From Axinella damicornis (lineage: Eukaryota; Porifera; Demospongiae; Axinellida; Axinellidae), in the NCBI GenBank assembly GCA_963931865.1, contig OZ007511.1, forward strand, positions 9,538,603 through 9,602,602: 64,000 nucleotides of DNA, written 5' to 3'. Positions 21,245-32,700 of this stretch are shown piece by piece (the stretch's first letter is position 1; each line of letters begins with the position of its first letter). The notes beneath the pieces were generated by a model that saw only the letters and a program-made list of their open reading frames with translations, was not told the origin of the DNA and did not search any database. The translations under genes were made by a program, and so were the position numbers.

Positions 21245-22807
21245 TTAAAGTTTTGTATGTACAATGTCTGAATGTTCATTCATGAACTTTGCCATGATCT
21301 TTGCAGGATGGCGAGGTGGAGCAAAATGGGCGATGAAATCCCCTGGTCTCCAAAAACACTTACCGTCACTAAAACCACAGAGAGCCTGGAGGGTACGATC
21401 ACCTTCAAACATATGGATTGTATGCCTCCAAATGCTACGAACTGGACGCACAAGATCCCACATGGCAGACTGTTCAAATCCCCATATGAAACGCCAATCT
21501 CTAAACCATGATTGCTGATCCATTGAGGCTAGTAAGAGTGCATGTGAATTTTCAGTGTTCCGCATCAGTATAGCTCCAGTGTTGATAAATCCATCATAGG
21601 ATGGTATAACTATTAACATGTCTTTGTCCTTGGCTTCGGGAAGAGCAAAGAAAGATTCCAATTTGATAGAAAAGTTTGTAAATATGGCATCCGAGTCTAC
21701 AAAGAATAGTAACTTGCAGTCATCCAAGTGGTTTAAAATACTATCGAACTTCCCCCAGTTTGCACCACTATAACCACTGTTCTTCCTTTCAAAATATGGT
21801 CGGCCTTCTTCTATGAAGTGGTAACCATGCGTGGCTGCATACCTCTTCTTGTTTCGTCTCAGTGCTGATGCCACTCGCAATTGCTTCATATCATGAGACT
21901 GGCTGCCAGTTAGAATACAGGCGGGTTTACGTGGGCATATGTTGTTCTAATTTGAAAGGTAGAATTTCTGCAATGTTTCATATCCATGTACTTTCTGGCT
22001 GACAATGTACTGGCAACTTTCATTGGACTGTGGTACCAGTAAGTTCAATGTGTGGTCAGCCCAGTTCACTGTCACTTTACCACATGAAGCTTTGGCCATT
22101 GTGGATGAATATGTACAATTACTGATTATCACATCTTGTAACGTTAATTGGCTCCATTTCTTCAGAATATTGTAAGCATTTATATTTCCCTTTCGAATTC
22201 CAACTACTCTACTGCTACAATAATTGGAGTTATGCCTGAAACCCAGTGAGTGAACGGCTGCAAATCCATTCTGCTCAACTGCTGCAAAAATATCAGAGAG
22301 GTGGTTGTTGAGTTGTAGTTCTGGATCGAGCCACAAGGCAGCACCAAATTCATCTACAACTTTCTGGATGGCCACAGGTTTCCAGATCCCCTTGATCGAC
22401 CTGAAGTACAGTGGGTAGAACGTAAAAGGAAATTCTCTGACCTGGAGTTGAATTCCCAATGGTTGGGATCTGTTGAGAAGGAACATGACCTGACAAGCCC
22501 TAAGTCCAAGATCCCACACGACTAACTGGTGACTGGATTTTGGTTCAAGCATTGCAAAGGATTCCACAAGACGCAGCAGATTCGGAAACTCTTTGCTGCT
22601 TGCACCTGTTGTAAATGTGACGTTCATCCGTCTGCGTAGTCTTGACGATCCGTTTGTCATCTTGGTGTTTGTGGGGATCCAACTGTAGGGGCTAGTATCA
22701 TGTATGCCGATGATTCCATGAGACAACAAGAGGAACAGAGACGGCAAGGCTAGTATTAACAGAATGAGGTACCCACGGCTACGTATACAGTCTTGTCCTA
22801 TCATCAT
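21245..22807 (-). pseudogene. Two-domain glycosyltransferase (DUF1647-like + GT34), copy A, interrupted by TAG
   Basis: Homologous along its length to the intact gene at 50676-52226. The first part (22807-21947) has the anchor and the N-terminal domain and ends after FYLSN at a TAG (plus-strand CTA at 21947-21949). Copy B has CAG (Gln) at this position. The frame then continues without other breaks to TAA at 21245, keeping the GT34 motifs: ATHGYHF, the acidic metal site VDSDAIF and GDFIAHFAPP. One substitution therefore separates it from an intact gene. It could be a recent pseudogene, a polymorphic null allele, a sequencing error, or a read-through or reinitiation case. A downstream ATG at 21889 could start a soluble GT34 domain, but it would lack a signal or anchor. 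Confidence 0.8.
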
Positions 22808-24700
22808 CCCGCTGCTCCGACGCCCACACTGATCTATCTTCTTGCGTGGCCATGCAGACCCATTGGCTGATTCCAAAATCAACATAGCCTCGAACCCCTC
22901 CTCCGCGCCTGAGTTCGCGAGGAATGCAATGTGGGGTCACGAGGTCGAAAATTGGGTAGCATGCAGCGTGTAATCGGCAATCGTCACGTAAATTATCCAT
23001 GCGTTATAAATCATAGATCGAGCGTTTACGTTTTCTATAATCTGTGCATAAATTATAGTAGGCTAGCTATCTATGGTGCAATTGCATACAGTCAGTCAGT
23101 CAGTCAGTCAGTCAAAATTTTAATAATGTCCCCTGCCAATGTCACAAAACACTGATTGGCACCCCCATTTTCCAGCACCCCCACTCCATGAATCTTAGGA
23201 TATTCAGCACCCCCATTCCAATTTTCCTAGGATAACGTGACCCCACCCTTGACCTCCATAAAGACAATTACAACCCCTGCGTTTACTAATACATCACCAT
23301 ACTTAGAGTGTTCGTCAGGATTTATTTACCATATCGGGAGGGTTTTCCAGGTGATATAAAAGGCCGTGTTGTCAAGATGAGTTTACAGACCACTGATTAC
23401 AAAGGAAGAAGATGTAATCCTTTAGCAATATTCTATAGAAATTGATTCTTAGACTTTGACGGTAGTTCAAACAAATTTTATTTTGCTTTGCCGTTCTCTT
23501 TGAAGAAGATCACAAGACGGTGATTGAAACATTGCAAAATATAAATTTGTATGAACTACCGTCAAAGTCCAAGAATCGATTTCTATAGAATAAGGAGGAA
23601 GATGGTGAAGGAGTGGATGCATACCTCAATGTGCACATTCCTCCTGTGGCAGATTTGCTTAGCTAATATAATTGCCTCGCCAACAGACAGCTTCCTCAAT
23701 GGAAGTGCAGTTTCACTGCAGCCACTCCCCCCATTGAGTATGCTTCCCCTCCGGTGTTTAATTTTTTTTATGTTCTAGGATTGAAGCAGCATGCAATTGC
23801 GCTCACTGAGCTAACAGGACTGCCGTTGTTGCTGCCATTTGCATGACACATTATTAGCTAAGTGTGTGAGACTCTGGCCCGGTACCGGTTTAACAATGTT
23901 CCAGCATGAACTACTGCAGGCTAGGGCCATCAGATTGATAGTATTAAATGATGTGGGAGAAAAGTATAACCTGATTGTACACAGACTGTATGTAATCACT
24001 GATTACGTCACTGCATGTAGCTATAATATTATGGTTGTGCGTATGCAACCAAACTGTGGGCTTCCGTACATAAGCTTAAGGAACAACTTTGAAGTCCAAC
24101 ACAGTTCAAACCAATGAAACCATTCGACGCACATCACCATATGATTCTGGCATCTTGTATCACTGTGGAAACTATACATTGTTGAAGTAGTTAGCTAGTA
24201 TCTCTGTCATCCCATGACTTGCCTGCAGTTGTGATTTGTGATTATCACAAAGGACACGTATGCATGTTGTTATACTGTAACCATTGATGGTATAGTAGTG
24301 CAATCTATATGCTTCTTTACGGTGGAAACTACATTGTTGAAAAATTTTCTTCCCATGACTTGCCTGCAGCTGTGAGTTGCGAGTATTGCCGTGGCACATG
24401 TAATGGTTATGATCAGCAGGTGCATCCCATGACCATAATTATTGTGAGCTGCAACTGAGGTGACCATCCATGATGCTTTGCAGTGGCATATTCTACTGTG
24501 GAGGGGGACACTGAGATGCATGCAATTATGGTGGTGACCCAGAGCCTGTATGGTTAAAACAAACCTTCCCTTTTGCATGCATGCGTGTAGTGTAAAAGGG
24601 GGAAGGGCTTTTAACAACACCCCCTGCACTGTGGAACATGCCACTGCAAAGCATCATGGATGGTCATGTACGTCAACAACAGCTTTTGGTTAATTTTCTC
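22808..24700. other. Intergenic, shared with copy B; no clear gene
   Basis: Contains a (GTCA)n run (23091-23114) and a fold-back element at 23431-23590. A plus-strand frame at 23602 (MVKEWMHTSMCTFLLWQICL, signal-like) is also in copy B, but its C-terminal part differs by frameshift between copies, so I do not call it a gene. Confidence 0.45.
23431..23590. mobile_element. Fold-back element, 57-bp arms (copy A)
   Basis: Arms begin TTCTATAGAAAT[TC]GATTCTT and run through CTTTGACGGTAGTTCA, inverted at the right end, with a spacer of about 45 bp. The copy B counterpart is at 52786-52953, so the insertion predates the duplication. Confidence 0.7.
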
Positions 24701-24719
24701 TATATAGCTAGAAATGTGA

Positions 24720-25040
24720 GACTGATGATGGCAGCTGTGCCTATAGCATGGCATAAGAGGCCCAGGATTGCTTCTCAGTGAATGTTTCCGGCTCAGAATT
24801 GAACTATCTGTTGAATAGAGTCCAAACTGCAAAGCCAACCAGGTTGTAGAGGTAGCTAGGTAGCTTGCATTTGTTGCATAGAATATTAGCCCATTGATCG
24901 TTCCAGTTGCTACTGTTAAATTCAATACAGTTAACAACATACACCACCAGTAGAACTCCAGCCATGCAAAAGCATGAAGAAACATGTCTGTGCAAGGGGC
25001 ACACCTTGACAAACATAGTGTAATGCTGAATCCGACCTCC
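24720..25040 (-). pseudogene. Internally deleted fragment of the beta-helix receptor gene
   Basis: On the minus strand the first-helix region (around SSNWNDQWANIL in a shifted frame) is joined directly to the eighth-helix region (YLYNLVGFAVWTLFN) and on to the SWASYAML segment. Roughly 250 codons between them are missing. Counterpart in copy B is 54010-54420. Non-functional. Confidence 0.75.
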
Positions 25041-25680
25041 GCTATACAGTAGGTAAAACGGGCAAAGCTGTATATAATTATATGATGGTTACCAAGGCAA
25101 CACCGGGAGAGAGAGAGACTTTCCAATGTGCTACCTAGGTAGTAGCTAAACACCCACAGTCCCTTCAGAATTTTCTGTTTAACACCGAAATCAATCCCCT
25201 ACGTATGCAATATGCTATTGGTTAAGCAAGTCAATTGCAACTAGCTATATACATGTATAGTAGCCTCATGACCATCCATTTATTAATGGACTTATTGAGA
25301 TGGATAGCCTATATTATACCTCTCAACTGATTGGGAAGTCTTACCAGTGAAAGCGCTTTGCTTGCTTGGTCTGCACTGGAGGGGTATTATACCTCTGATG
25401 CAACAGCTTAACAACATGCTCATACAAAAGGAATTATGATTTAGAGTTCGGAGATAGCAGGTATATATACTATGACAATTGGTACCAAATTTCCATCCCT
25501 CATAGCAGAGCTATCAATTTAATATATAGCTGCAATCAACAAGGTTAAAAGCAACCCTTCAGTTTCTACAGCATACACTTAGTGTATTGTTTGCACTAGA
25601 TAAACCAAAAACAAACCCAAATAATATAAATCACCACAATTTTGATAAACAGCAAACGTTATCATTACAATGTCATGTGC
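25041..25680. other. 3' flanking repeat of the receptor genes
   Basis: Contains words that recur behind most receptor copies: TTACCAAGGCAACACCGGGA, GACTTTCCAATGTGCTACC, and a CTCATGACCATCCAT segment. Relatives are at 27620, 34845, 36095, 54470, 60430 and 62475. No gene seen. Confidence 0.6.
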
Positions 25681-26440
25681 CACCACTAGCTAAACAGTTT
25701 CATCAAGAAGTGGTTCTCGAATACTAACGTACGAAACTGTGGGTGGTGTGACTCTTACAGGTGTTGTCTCATCCCCATCACTGCCGGACTTTTGTTGCCT
25801 TTTTCTCTGTATCCACTTGAAAAAAGTCAAAAAGATTTCAGTTTTGTTCAGTTTCTGGTAGGCATGAAACAGAAGTGTGAAACCGAAAATGATGGCAGCT
25901 AGCTGTGCCTAGCATGGCATAGGAGGCCCAGGATTGCTTCTCAGTGAATGTTTCTGGCTCAGAATTGTACTGATATCTGTTGAATAGAGTCCAAACAGCA
26001 AAGCCAACCAGGTTGTAGAGGTAGAAGCTATCCAGCGATAAGTTTTTGTAGACACCACCAGATTTGAACAAACCAGCTACCACAGTGAAAGATGTGACCA
26101 GAATAATCACGAGGAGGTTGATACCAGGATCACTGGAGACGTTCAGTGCAATGGAAATGAGAAGCGTGCTAATGTCGGAGTTTCTGCAAGCATGATTCTG
26201 ACAGGAGCAGCAGCATCAGCGGAAGAATGAAAGTCACCGTGAACAGAACTGAGGTCAAAAACAAGGGGATGTGTTTCCCACTGAGAAACCTCAAGTTTCC
26301 ATCAAATATCCAAACTGCAAAAGAATCACCGCGTTCTTCGTGAATGACTGCACGTTGAATTTTAGCATACGAGAGGAGGAAGTAAGGACCGGGACTGAAT
26401 TGTTGCCAGTGAGGCAAGCTATGGTGGTGGAATAGTGGCT

Positions 26441-26988
26441 AGAAACAATGTGGTGTACAAGGTCCCTGCAGTGACTGCCAAGCCACATACATGGGAGAAC
26501 TCTTCTCCAATGCCTCAAGGAGCACAAGAGGGCCCTGACCACAGCCAGCCCCATGAATTCTGCACTTGCAGAACATGCCATGGACACTGGGCATGAAATC
26601 AAATGGTCAGATGCCACCATCATTGATGCCAACCCCCTCCTACATCAGCGTTGCAACCTGGAGAGCTGGCATATCCGCGAACAACCCCTCCCTCTCAACA
26701 GGGAGAGAGGCACACTGCCACCAGTCTATAACCAGCTGAACGTCCTCACCACGCCATCAACGGGCTGAGTCATCCCCCATCCCGTTAAAATTCTTTTAAC
26801 TTTTAACGTTTTGTAACACCTGCATCCTTTTTCCCGCCCTTTTGCCGCCTTTACCCCACCCCTTTCCGTTACTGTATTTAGACTTGTGTTGTCCGCATTG
26901 TGGGTATTTTCACTGATGAGGGCCACTGTATAGTGGCCGAAACGTCTGTTTCAAACTTCTTGAAATATTTATTCGGTTGGTGCGTGAG
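26441..26988 (+). mobile_element. 3' fragment of a Penelope-like retroelement
   Basis: The plus strand encodes, with one or two frameshifts near 26465-26495, a C-terminal GIY-YIG-type endonuclease region: CSDCQATYMGE, LKEHKRAL, SALAEHAMDTGHEIKW, then an E-x-x-HIRE and N-R-E-R-G-T-L segment, with TGA at 26766-26768. About 145 bp downstream is a hammerhead-ribozyme-like motif in the same sense. Both features are established for Penelope-like elements. It replaces about 18 bp of the receptor pseudogene compared with copies at 55860 and 61800. Confidence 0.75.
26913..26943 (+). ncRNA. Hammerhead-ribozyme-like core in the Penelope-like element
   Basis: CTGATGAG (26913-26920), a perfect 7-bp stem GGCCACT/AGTGGCC closed by GTAT (26921-26938), then GAAAC (26939-26943). 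Compared with the consensus (CUGAUGA, stem II starting G:C, GAAA), one G at 26920 is extra or bulged. A possible upstream strand for stem III and the cleavage site is TTGTC at 26889-26893, but I could not fold a good stem I by eye. It may be a decayed copy. Confidence 0.5.
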
Positions 26989-27050
26989 CTAATACACTGG
27001 GCAAATGTAAACTGGGAAAATAAACTGGAAAAATGTTTTGGCGTAGATAT

Positions 27051-27886
27051 CAGCTTATTAGCTTGAGTCAGTTTTATCATTAGCATGGCACAAAATTTTG
27101 TTATAAAAAATGCAATTCCACACAGCATAATTTGTTTTAGGATTGTTCATTGAACAAAGTAGTGGAGAAACATCATCTGTTCATACCATTGTGTTACGTT
27201 TCTGGCACTGCATGGAGTGCCAATCAAATGTGCATCATTGATCTATTACAGATCCCTGTGGATGTATAATTCCCAACAGAATTGCATTCAGGTTAGCTTT
27301 TTATGAGGCTGCTTGAATTAATGTTTACCAATAGCACAATCAGGTGGCCTCCCCAGCTATGTGCATCATCTGTAATGTATGTAGATACTTCAGTTGTGCT
27401 ACATGTATATGGTGCATGGCATATTCTTCAGCATGAAATCCCCAAATGAAAGTGCATCTCCATGCATGTTCCCAAGTCACACTTCTTAAAGTGCAGGAAA
27501 TAAAATAGAGTGCTCCCTTGCATATAGCCAGGGACATGTGCCATTGACTTGAATGCCTAATGTTTTATATCATGCCAAAAACACTGCTCCACTAAAGTAG
27601 GTGAAGTGAGCAAAGCTATATATATTTACGTCCAGTTACCAAGGCAACACCGGGAGAGAGATAGGTAGGTGACTTTGACTTTCCAATGTGCTGCCTAGGT
27701 AGCTAATATACACCATGGTAATATTATGTGAAGTAACTGGCATTATATTTTCATGAGGACAGATCTGTCCCTTCAGATCTTCTGTTGAAAATGGAAATCA
27801 TCCTTCATGCTTGTTTAGCTACCTATTGGTTAAGCAAGTCAACTAGTAGTCTCATGACCATATGTCAGTGGAATGGACGTATGCCT
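27051..27886. repeat. Intergenic segment repeated at 61.87-62.72 kb
   Basis: Nearly identical to 61865-62719 and also related to 34.1-34.9 and 35.6-36.1 kb. No gene is visible. It includes the recurring ACCAAGGCAACACCGGGA word at about 27638. Confidence 0.8.
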
Positions 27887-28172
27887 CAATGTTATCTAAA
27901 ACTGAAAGAGTTTAGTTTTTGGTTTTAATTAGGTAGAAGTCGCATTGTTTAGTTTAGTTTTAGTTTTAATTACTAAATCTCAAAAGGGTTAGTAAAGGCT
28001 CTTTTAGTTTTAGTAACCACCATTTTTGGGTGATTTTCATTCTAGTTTAGTTGTAGTTTTAATCAACAGGCTGAGACAGTCCTCATTTTAGTTTTAGTTT
28101 TAATTACTAAAGTGAAATATGCCATACTAAAATGCATTATAGTTTTAGTTTTAGTTAACTAAAACAACATTG
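27887..28172. mobile_element. 286-bp MITE with 8-bp target duplication
   Basis: Rich in TTTTAGTTTTAGTTTTAAT words, with short inverted ends CAATGTT/AACATTG. Flanked by GTATGCCT on both sides (27879-27886 and 28173-28180). The duplicate at 62720-63005 has the same flanks, so insertion predates that duplication. An 8-bp duplication fits hAT-type transposition. Confidence 0.8.
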
Positions 28173-28439
28173 GTATGCCTAGCTTGACTGAAGTCGAGGT
28201 ACATTGCATCCACACAGCAATCATTCACCTAGATAATAGCTTTCCTAGTGTACTAGCTATAGCTATCTAGTGTAGCTATCCCAGCTGTTGTGTCATGCCC
28301 AATTGTCCATGGGTGCAATTCAGTTGACAGAGTTTTGTTAATTAATGCTGTACAATTTGGTGACCGTTCATCATTCACACCACATGCAGCTTATACACTA
28401 TGAAGCATTGACAGGGCTTCTAGTTGCAAAGCTCAAATA

Positions 28440-29054
28440 ATGGCCAAACAATGTGTTAGCTTTAGAAGCGAAATCATGCAACAACATGTTAAGGTAGTAA
28501 ACATGGGTACCGCGATCTCCGAAACCAAGTTGATGGATAAATGGGCAGCATCAAAGCGTACACAAGTTTCAGCAATACTTTGCATCAAACTGCTCCCTCT
28601 GCTTAAAAATGCCCTAAAACTCAATTTTAAGGCCCTCTACGAAACTGAAAATTTGGACCCTCTCCAAGGCCCCACCCACACTCTGACCCCATCATCAAAT
28701 ACACACACAAAACAGGCCCCAAACTACGGATGGATTTACCACCTGCTCTCCTCACTTGCAGGCTACAGCCCAAAACTCACTGCCACCCTCAAAAACAGAG
28801 GTTTGGCTACCCTAGGCTTTCAAAAAAAATTCCACGCACACCAACTAAAACCGACTGAAGCCAAGGGCACTCTTCAAAAGGTCAACCTACCCCCTGCAAA
28901 ACTAGGGATGCTTTTCCACGTTCACCTCTCGGTTACAGAGTTTTGGCCACACATCTACTCCCTCTCACCAGCCCACTCCAGCTACCAAACCAGCCAAATT
29001 CGGCCTAACACGAAAATGGGCGGGGCCTGTAATGCCGAAAGGTCAACTCTCTAG
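28440..29054 (+). CDS. Hypothetical 204-aa open frame, duplicated at 63273
   Basis: A Lys/Thr/Pro-rich protein starting MAKQCVSFRSEIMQQHVKVV, with no signal peptide, membrane segment or motif I recognise. The duplicate at 63273-63887 has the same amino-acid sequence, but the whole surrounding 2 kb is almost identical, so this does not prove selection. A second frame follows after the stop (29061-29294) and contains a poly(A) run read as poly-Lys. This is possibly a remnant of a mobile element or a real orphan gene. Confidence 0.3.
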   Translation: MAKQCVSFRSEIMQQHVKVVNMGTAISETKLMDKWAASKRTQVSAILCIKLLPLLKNALKLNFKALYETENLDPLQGPTHTLTPSSNTHTKQAPNYGWIYHLLSSLAGYSPKLTATLKNRGLATLGFQKKFHAHQLKPTEAKGTLQKVNLPPAKLGMLFHVHLSVTEFWPHIYSLSPAHSSYQTSQIRPNTKMGGACNAERSTL

Positions 29055-29207
29055 AGTACCTTGGCCAGGGAGCTGTCGGATGCTGTTCACTTTCCAGGCT
29101 GTTCTTCGGCCACTTCGGCAGACCCACAAACATTCCTGCTCACTCCACCTAGCTATTCACACTCAGATAGCCCATCGCTACATTCAATAAGCCAGAATAG
29201 CTCTTTA

Positions 29208-29211
<4 letters not shown>

Positions 29212-29238
<27 letters not shown>
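29212..29238. repeat. Poly(A) run
   Basis: About 27 A in a row, following TCTTTACTT. It could be a retroposed tail or a simple homopolymer. No target duplication was identified. Confidence 0.7.
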
Positions 29239-29720
29239 TAGTGTTCAAACAAATCTTCAAGGTACCGCACGGCCACATCAGAGTACCGATTTGAAACTCG
29301 AAAGGGCCGCTAGCCGCATCAAAGAGAGAAGCCCCCCTTGTTTATTCCGGTTGCCGCCATGGGAAAACGTAAACAGATGAATAACTCAAAATAACCGTAT
29401 GCGAGTGACGTCATCTCATTAATTATTCATGAGCAAAATTGTGCGATTTCGCCGATGCCGTGCTTCCTACCTTAACATGAGCATGCACATGATGATATCA
29501 TCGTCATGATGATATGACTATGCATCAATGACATCATCATGTGCTCTTGCAACTGGATCTGGGTCAATACGTGCTTTAGCTATAATAATATATCAATAAC
29601 CAGAATAATGAATACAGGTGCATGCAAGAAAGCTGGGGAAATCTAGATCCATAAACACCAAACGCTAGCTACCAAACTAAAACTGTATAAATTATAGCAG
29701 GCATCAGTAGCTACAAAATT

Positions 29721-32700
29721 CTAATCAGTTTCATCTAGAAGTAGTTCCCGAAGGCTCACGTGTGTATACGAAACTGGTGAGGGTGCAACTCTTAAAGGTA
29801 CTGTCTCATCTCCATCGCCGTCGTGCTTCCTTTGCTGCTTTCGTTGTATCCGTATGACACAATCTGAAATGACTTCAGATTTCCTCAGTTTCTGGTAGGC
29901 ATGAAACAGAAGTGTGAGACTGAAAATGATGGCAGCTGTGCCTAGCATGGCATAGGAGGCCCAGGATTGCTTCTCAGTGAATGTTTCTGGCTCAGAATTG
30001 TACTGATATCTGTTGAATAGAGTCCAAACTGCAAAGCCAACCAGGTTGTAGAGGTAGAAGCTATCCAGAATGTTTAGTGGTAAGTTTTTGTAGACACCAC
30101 CAGATTTGAACAAACCAGCTAGCACAGTGAGAGATGTGACCAGAATAATTACGAGGAGGTTGATACCAGGATCACCGGAGACGTTCAGTGCAATGGAAAC
30201 GAGAAGCATGCTGCGTATAACCAGCATGAAACCAGTCCAAAAGCGAAAACTGACCTTATAAGGACCTTGATACGCATCCAGCAATGGCTTCAGCCAGGTC
30301 ATGATCCTCACAACACAATAATGTCGGAGTTTCTGCAAGCACGATTCTGACAGGAGCAGCAGTGTCAGCGGAAGAATGAACGCCACCGTGAACAGAACTG
30401 AGGTCACAAACAGGGGGATGTGTTTCCCACTGAGAAACCTCAAGTTTCCATCGAATATCCAAACTGCAAAAGAATCACCGCGTTCCTCGTGAATGAAGGT
30501 GAAGGACAATGCAGCAATGACTGCGCGTTGAATTTTAGCATACGAGAGGAGGAAGAGGGTTGCAAGGACCGGGACTGAATTGTTGCCAGTGAGGCGAGCT
30601 ATGGTGGTGGAATAGTGGCTAGAAACTATGATGCCCGTCACCAGAACCCAAATGTAAACTGGGAAAATAAACTGGAGAAATGTTTTTGTGTAGATATCAA
30701 GTTTACTTGAGAAGCAAACTTCCAGGCCCAAGTCAAGATTTACCCATGCTATGAATATGGACATAATTCTGCTACTATTTGCTGTGAGTACAAAAGTTTC
30801 TCGAGCAGCTTGAATTATGTTGGAGTAGAATATTAGCCCATTGATCGTTCCAGTTGCTACTGTTAAATTCAGTACAGTTAAAAACACCACCAGCAGAATT
30901 CCAGCCAATGCGAAAGCAGGAATGAGTCCAAGAAACTTGTCGGTACAAGGGGCACACCTTGACGAGCCTAGTGTAATGCTGAACCCTGCCTTGCAACTTC
31001 CGCAAAGAACTCCAGAGTGATTGAAGTCACATTGATTGTCAGGGGTGCTTGCGTTGAGATGCACTCCTGCAGCTTTGCAGTATTCAGATGGACAGTGCTC
31101 GTAGTACAGAATCGAATCGTTGGTGAAGGATATCCATACCGTTCCAGAACGATAAAACGATTGGTTGTTTATATTGCATTGGACAGAAAGCTGACTTAGC
31201 AGAGGTGAGCATATGCACCTATTCTCCTCCCAGTTGAATCCTACTGGGCAAAACATTGTAGCTACTCTGAGGAGTTTTGAATAAGACAACGGAAGTACAC
31301 TGCCTTCAGCGGTTAACCGGATCGATATATCGGAAATATTTTCAGGTGCTTCAACTTGAAATGTCAAATCTCCACATGTTGTACCCAAGCTTTGTGGCTC
31401 TGCTGTCTTGAGGGTTAAAGTTGTGTCATTCGCAACAGTAGATCTCTCAAAAGCCTGCCTAATAACTGCGGGAGTTGTCCCCCAATAATACCCTATCCCT
31501 ACTGCTCGAAGCATAAACGTTTGACCGGGGTACACGGAAATGTCTTTTGCAGAGATCGTACAGTTTTTGGAATCATGTGTGCAGTAGCAAAGACCAACTG
31601 CAGCAGATGACAGCTCAGAATCATCGGGTGGGGTTGACTCCAGTCTAAATGTTGTTACAAAGATTTTCTCTGCTGTCACACGCTGGGATTCATGAACCAG
31701 CTTCTGGGCATTCTGAGAGCAACTCAATAAGTCCCCACCATATATGGCATGACCAGCAATTCCTGCACTGTTGCCCTTCATAACAACTTTTGCTTTAGAT
31801 GAAAGAATGTCTCCTTTTGGAAGCAGTTGGTAAGAACATGGAGTCCCGTAATTTCTGACCTGTCCTTGATTGATTGAAATGCCACCACCAAAGCTTGTGG
31901 CATTGTTGCTGCTTATTCTGAGAACAGAGTTTGGATGAAGGTACATGAAACTGTACGGATCAAGTGACATTGCTCCCCCAATTATGCCTGAATTATTTTG
32001 TAATGTATTATTGCCAATCATATTCATGTTGCTTGAAAGGGCAGATATTCCCACAGCCATGTTTCCTTCTATAATGGAGTCATGAAAGTATACAAACGAG
32101 GCATCAGCAACAAGTATAGTAGAGATTTTCGGATAATCGATTAACTGCTGGCTATTATCCATGTGTTCTACATGGCAGTTTGATATTGTTAGGCTAGAGA
32201 GAGATACATTCAGAAGTGGTTCCTTCGATTCCTTTGACTCTTGGATCAACAGAGCAAGAGAGCTCCTGAAGTCACTGTCAGTGTAGTAATAGATGTAACT
32301 CCCATCAATAAGCGTATTCAAAATTTGCACTTGAAAGCAGCAAGGTACTGTCCAGTATCCACTATCTGAAAGGAACACTTTCATTCCGCCTCCCAAATTG
32401 CTCTTCATCGTAACATTGCTCAGAGATATGCTTGTGTGGGTAACTTTGTGGTGACGATTGCAAGTCATTAAGGAACCATTCATGATCACATTTTCTGAAT
32501 CTATATCAATGGAAATACCCGGAGCTTGGCCCCAATATGCCATGTATTGGGGATCAATGAACGGCCTGTTGCCATAATTCAGGGAAGTGTTGACAATTTG
32601 TAGAGAAGAATTGGAAACAAAATTCATTATTCTGCAGTAAATATTTGCTCCAGCATCGCCCACATTGTCATGAATGTTAGAATTCTCAATATGAAAATGA

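Larger units (their letters stand above)
25690..27050 (-). pseudogene. Truncated beta-helix receptor gene, copy A, split by a Penelope-like element
   Basis: The C-terminal part of the receptor (cytosolic tail, SWASYAML helix, YLYNLVGFAVWTLF helix and others) matches 54956-55930 in copy B. Defects compared with intact copies: about 120 bp missing near 26176 (the FWTGFMLVIRSM helix region), smaller deletions near 26345 and 26390, and a retroelement fragment at 26441-26988. The 5' side stops at about 27050, within the segment after helix 2; the whole beta-helix ectodomain is absent. Confidence 0.85.

Noticed and set aside
23551..23778. Signal-peptide-like plus-strand frame (counterpart 52967-53203)
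   Set aside because: The frame diverges by indels between copies A and B after about 40 codons, as expected for non-coding DNA.
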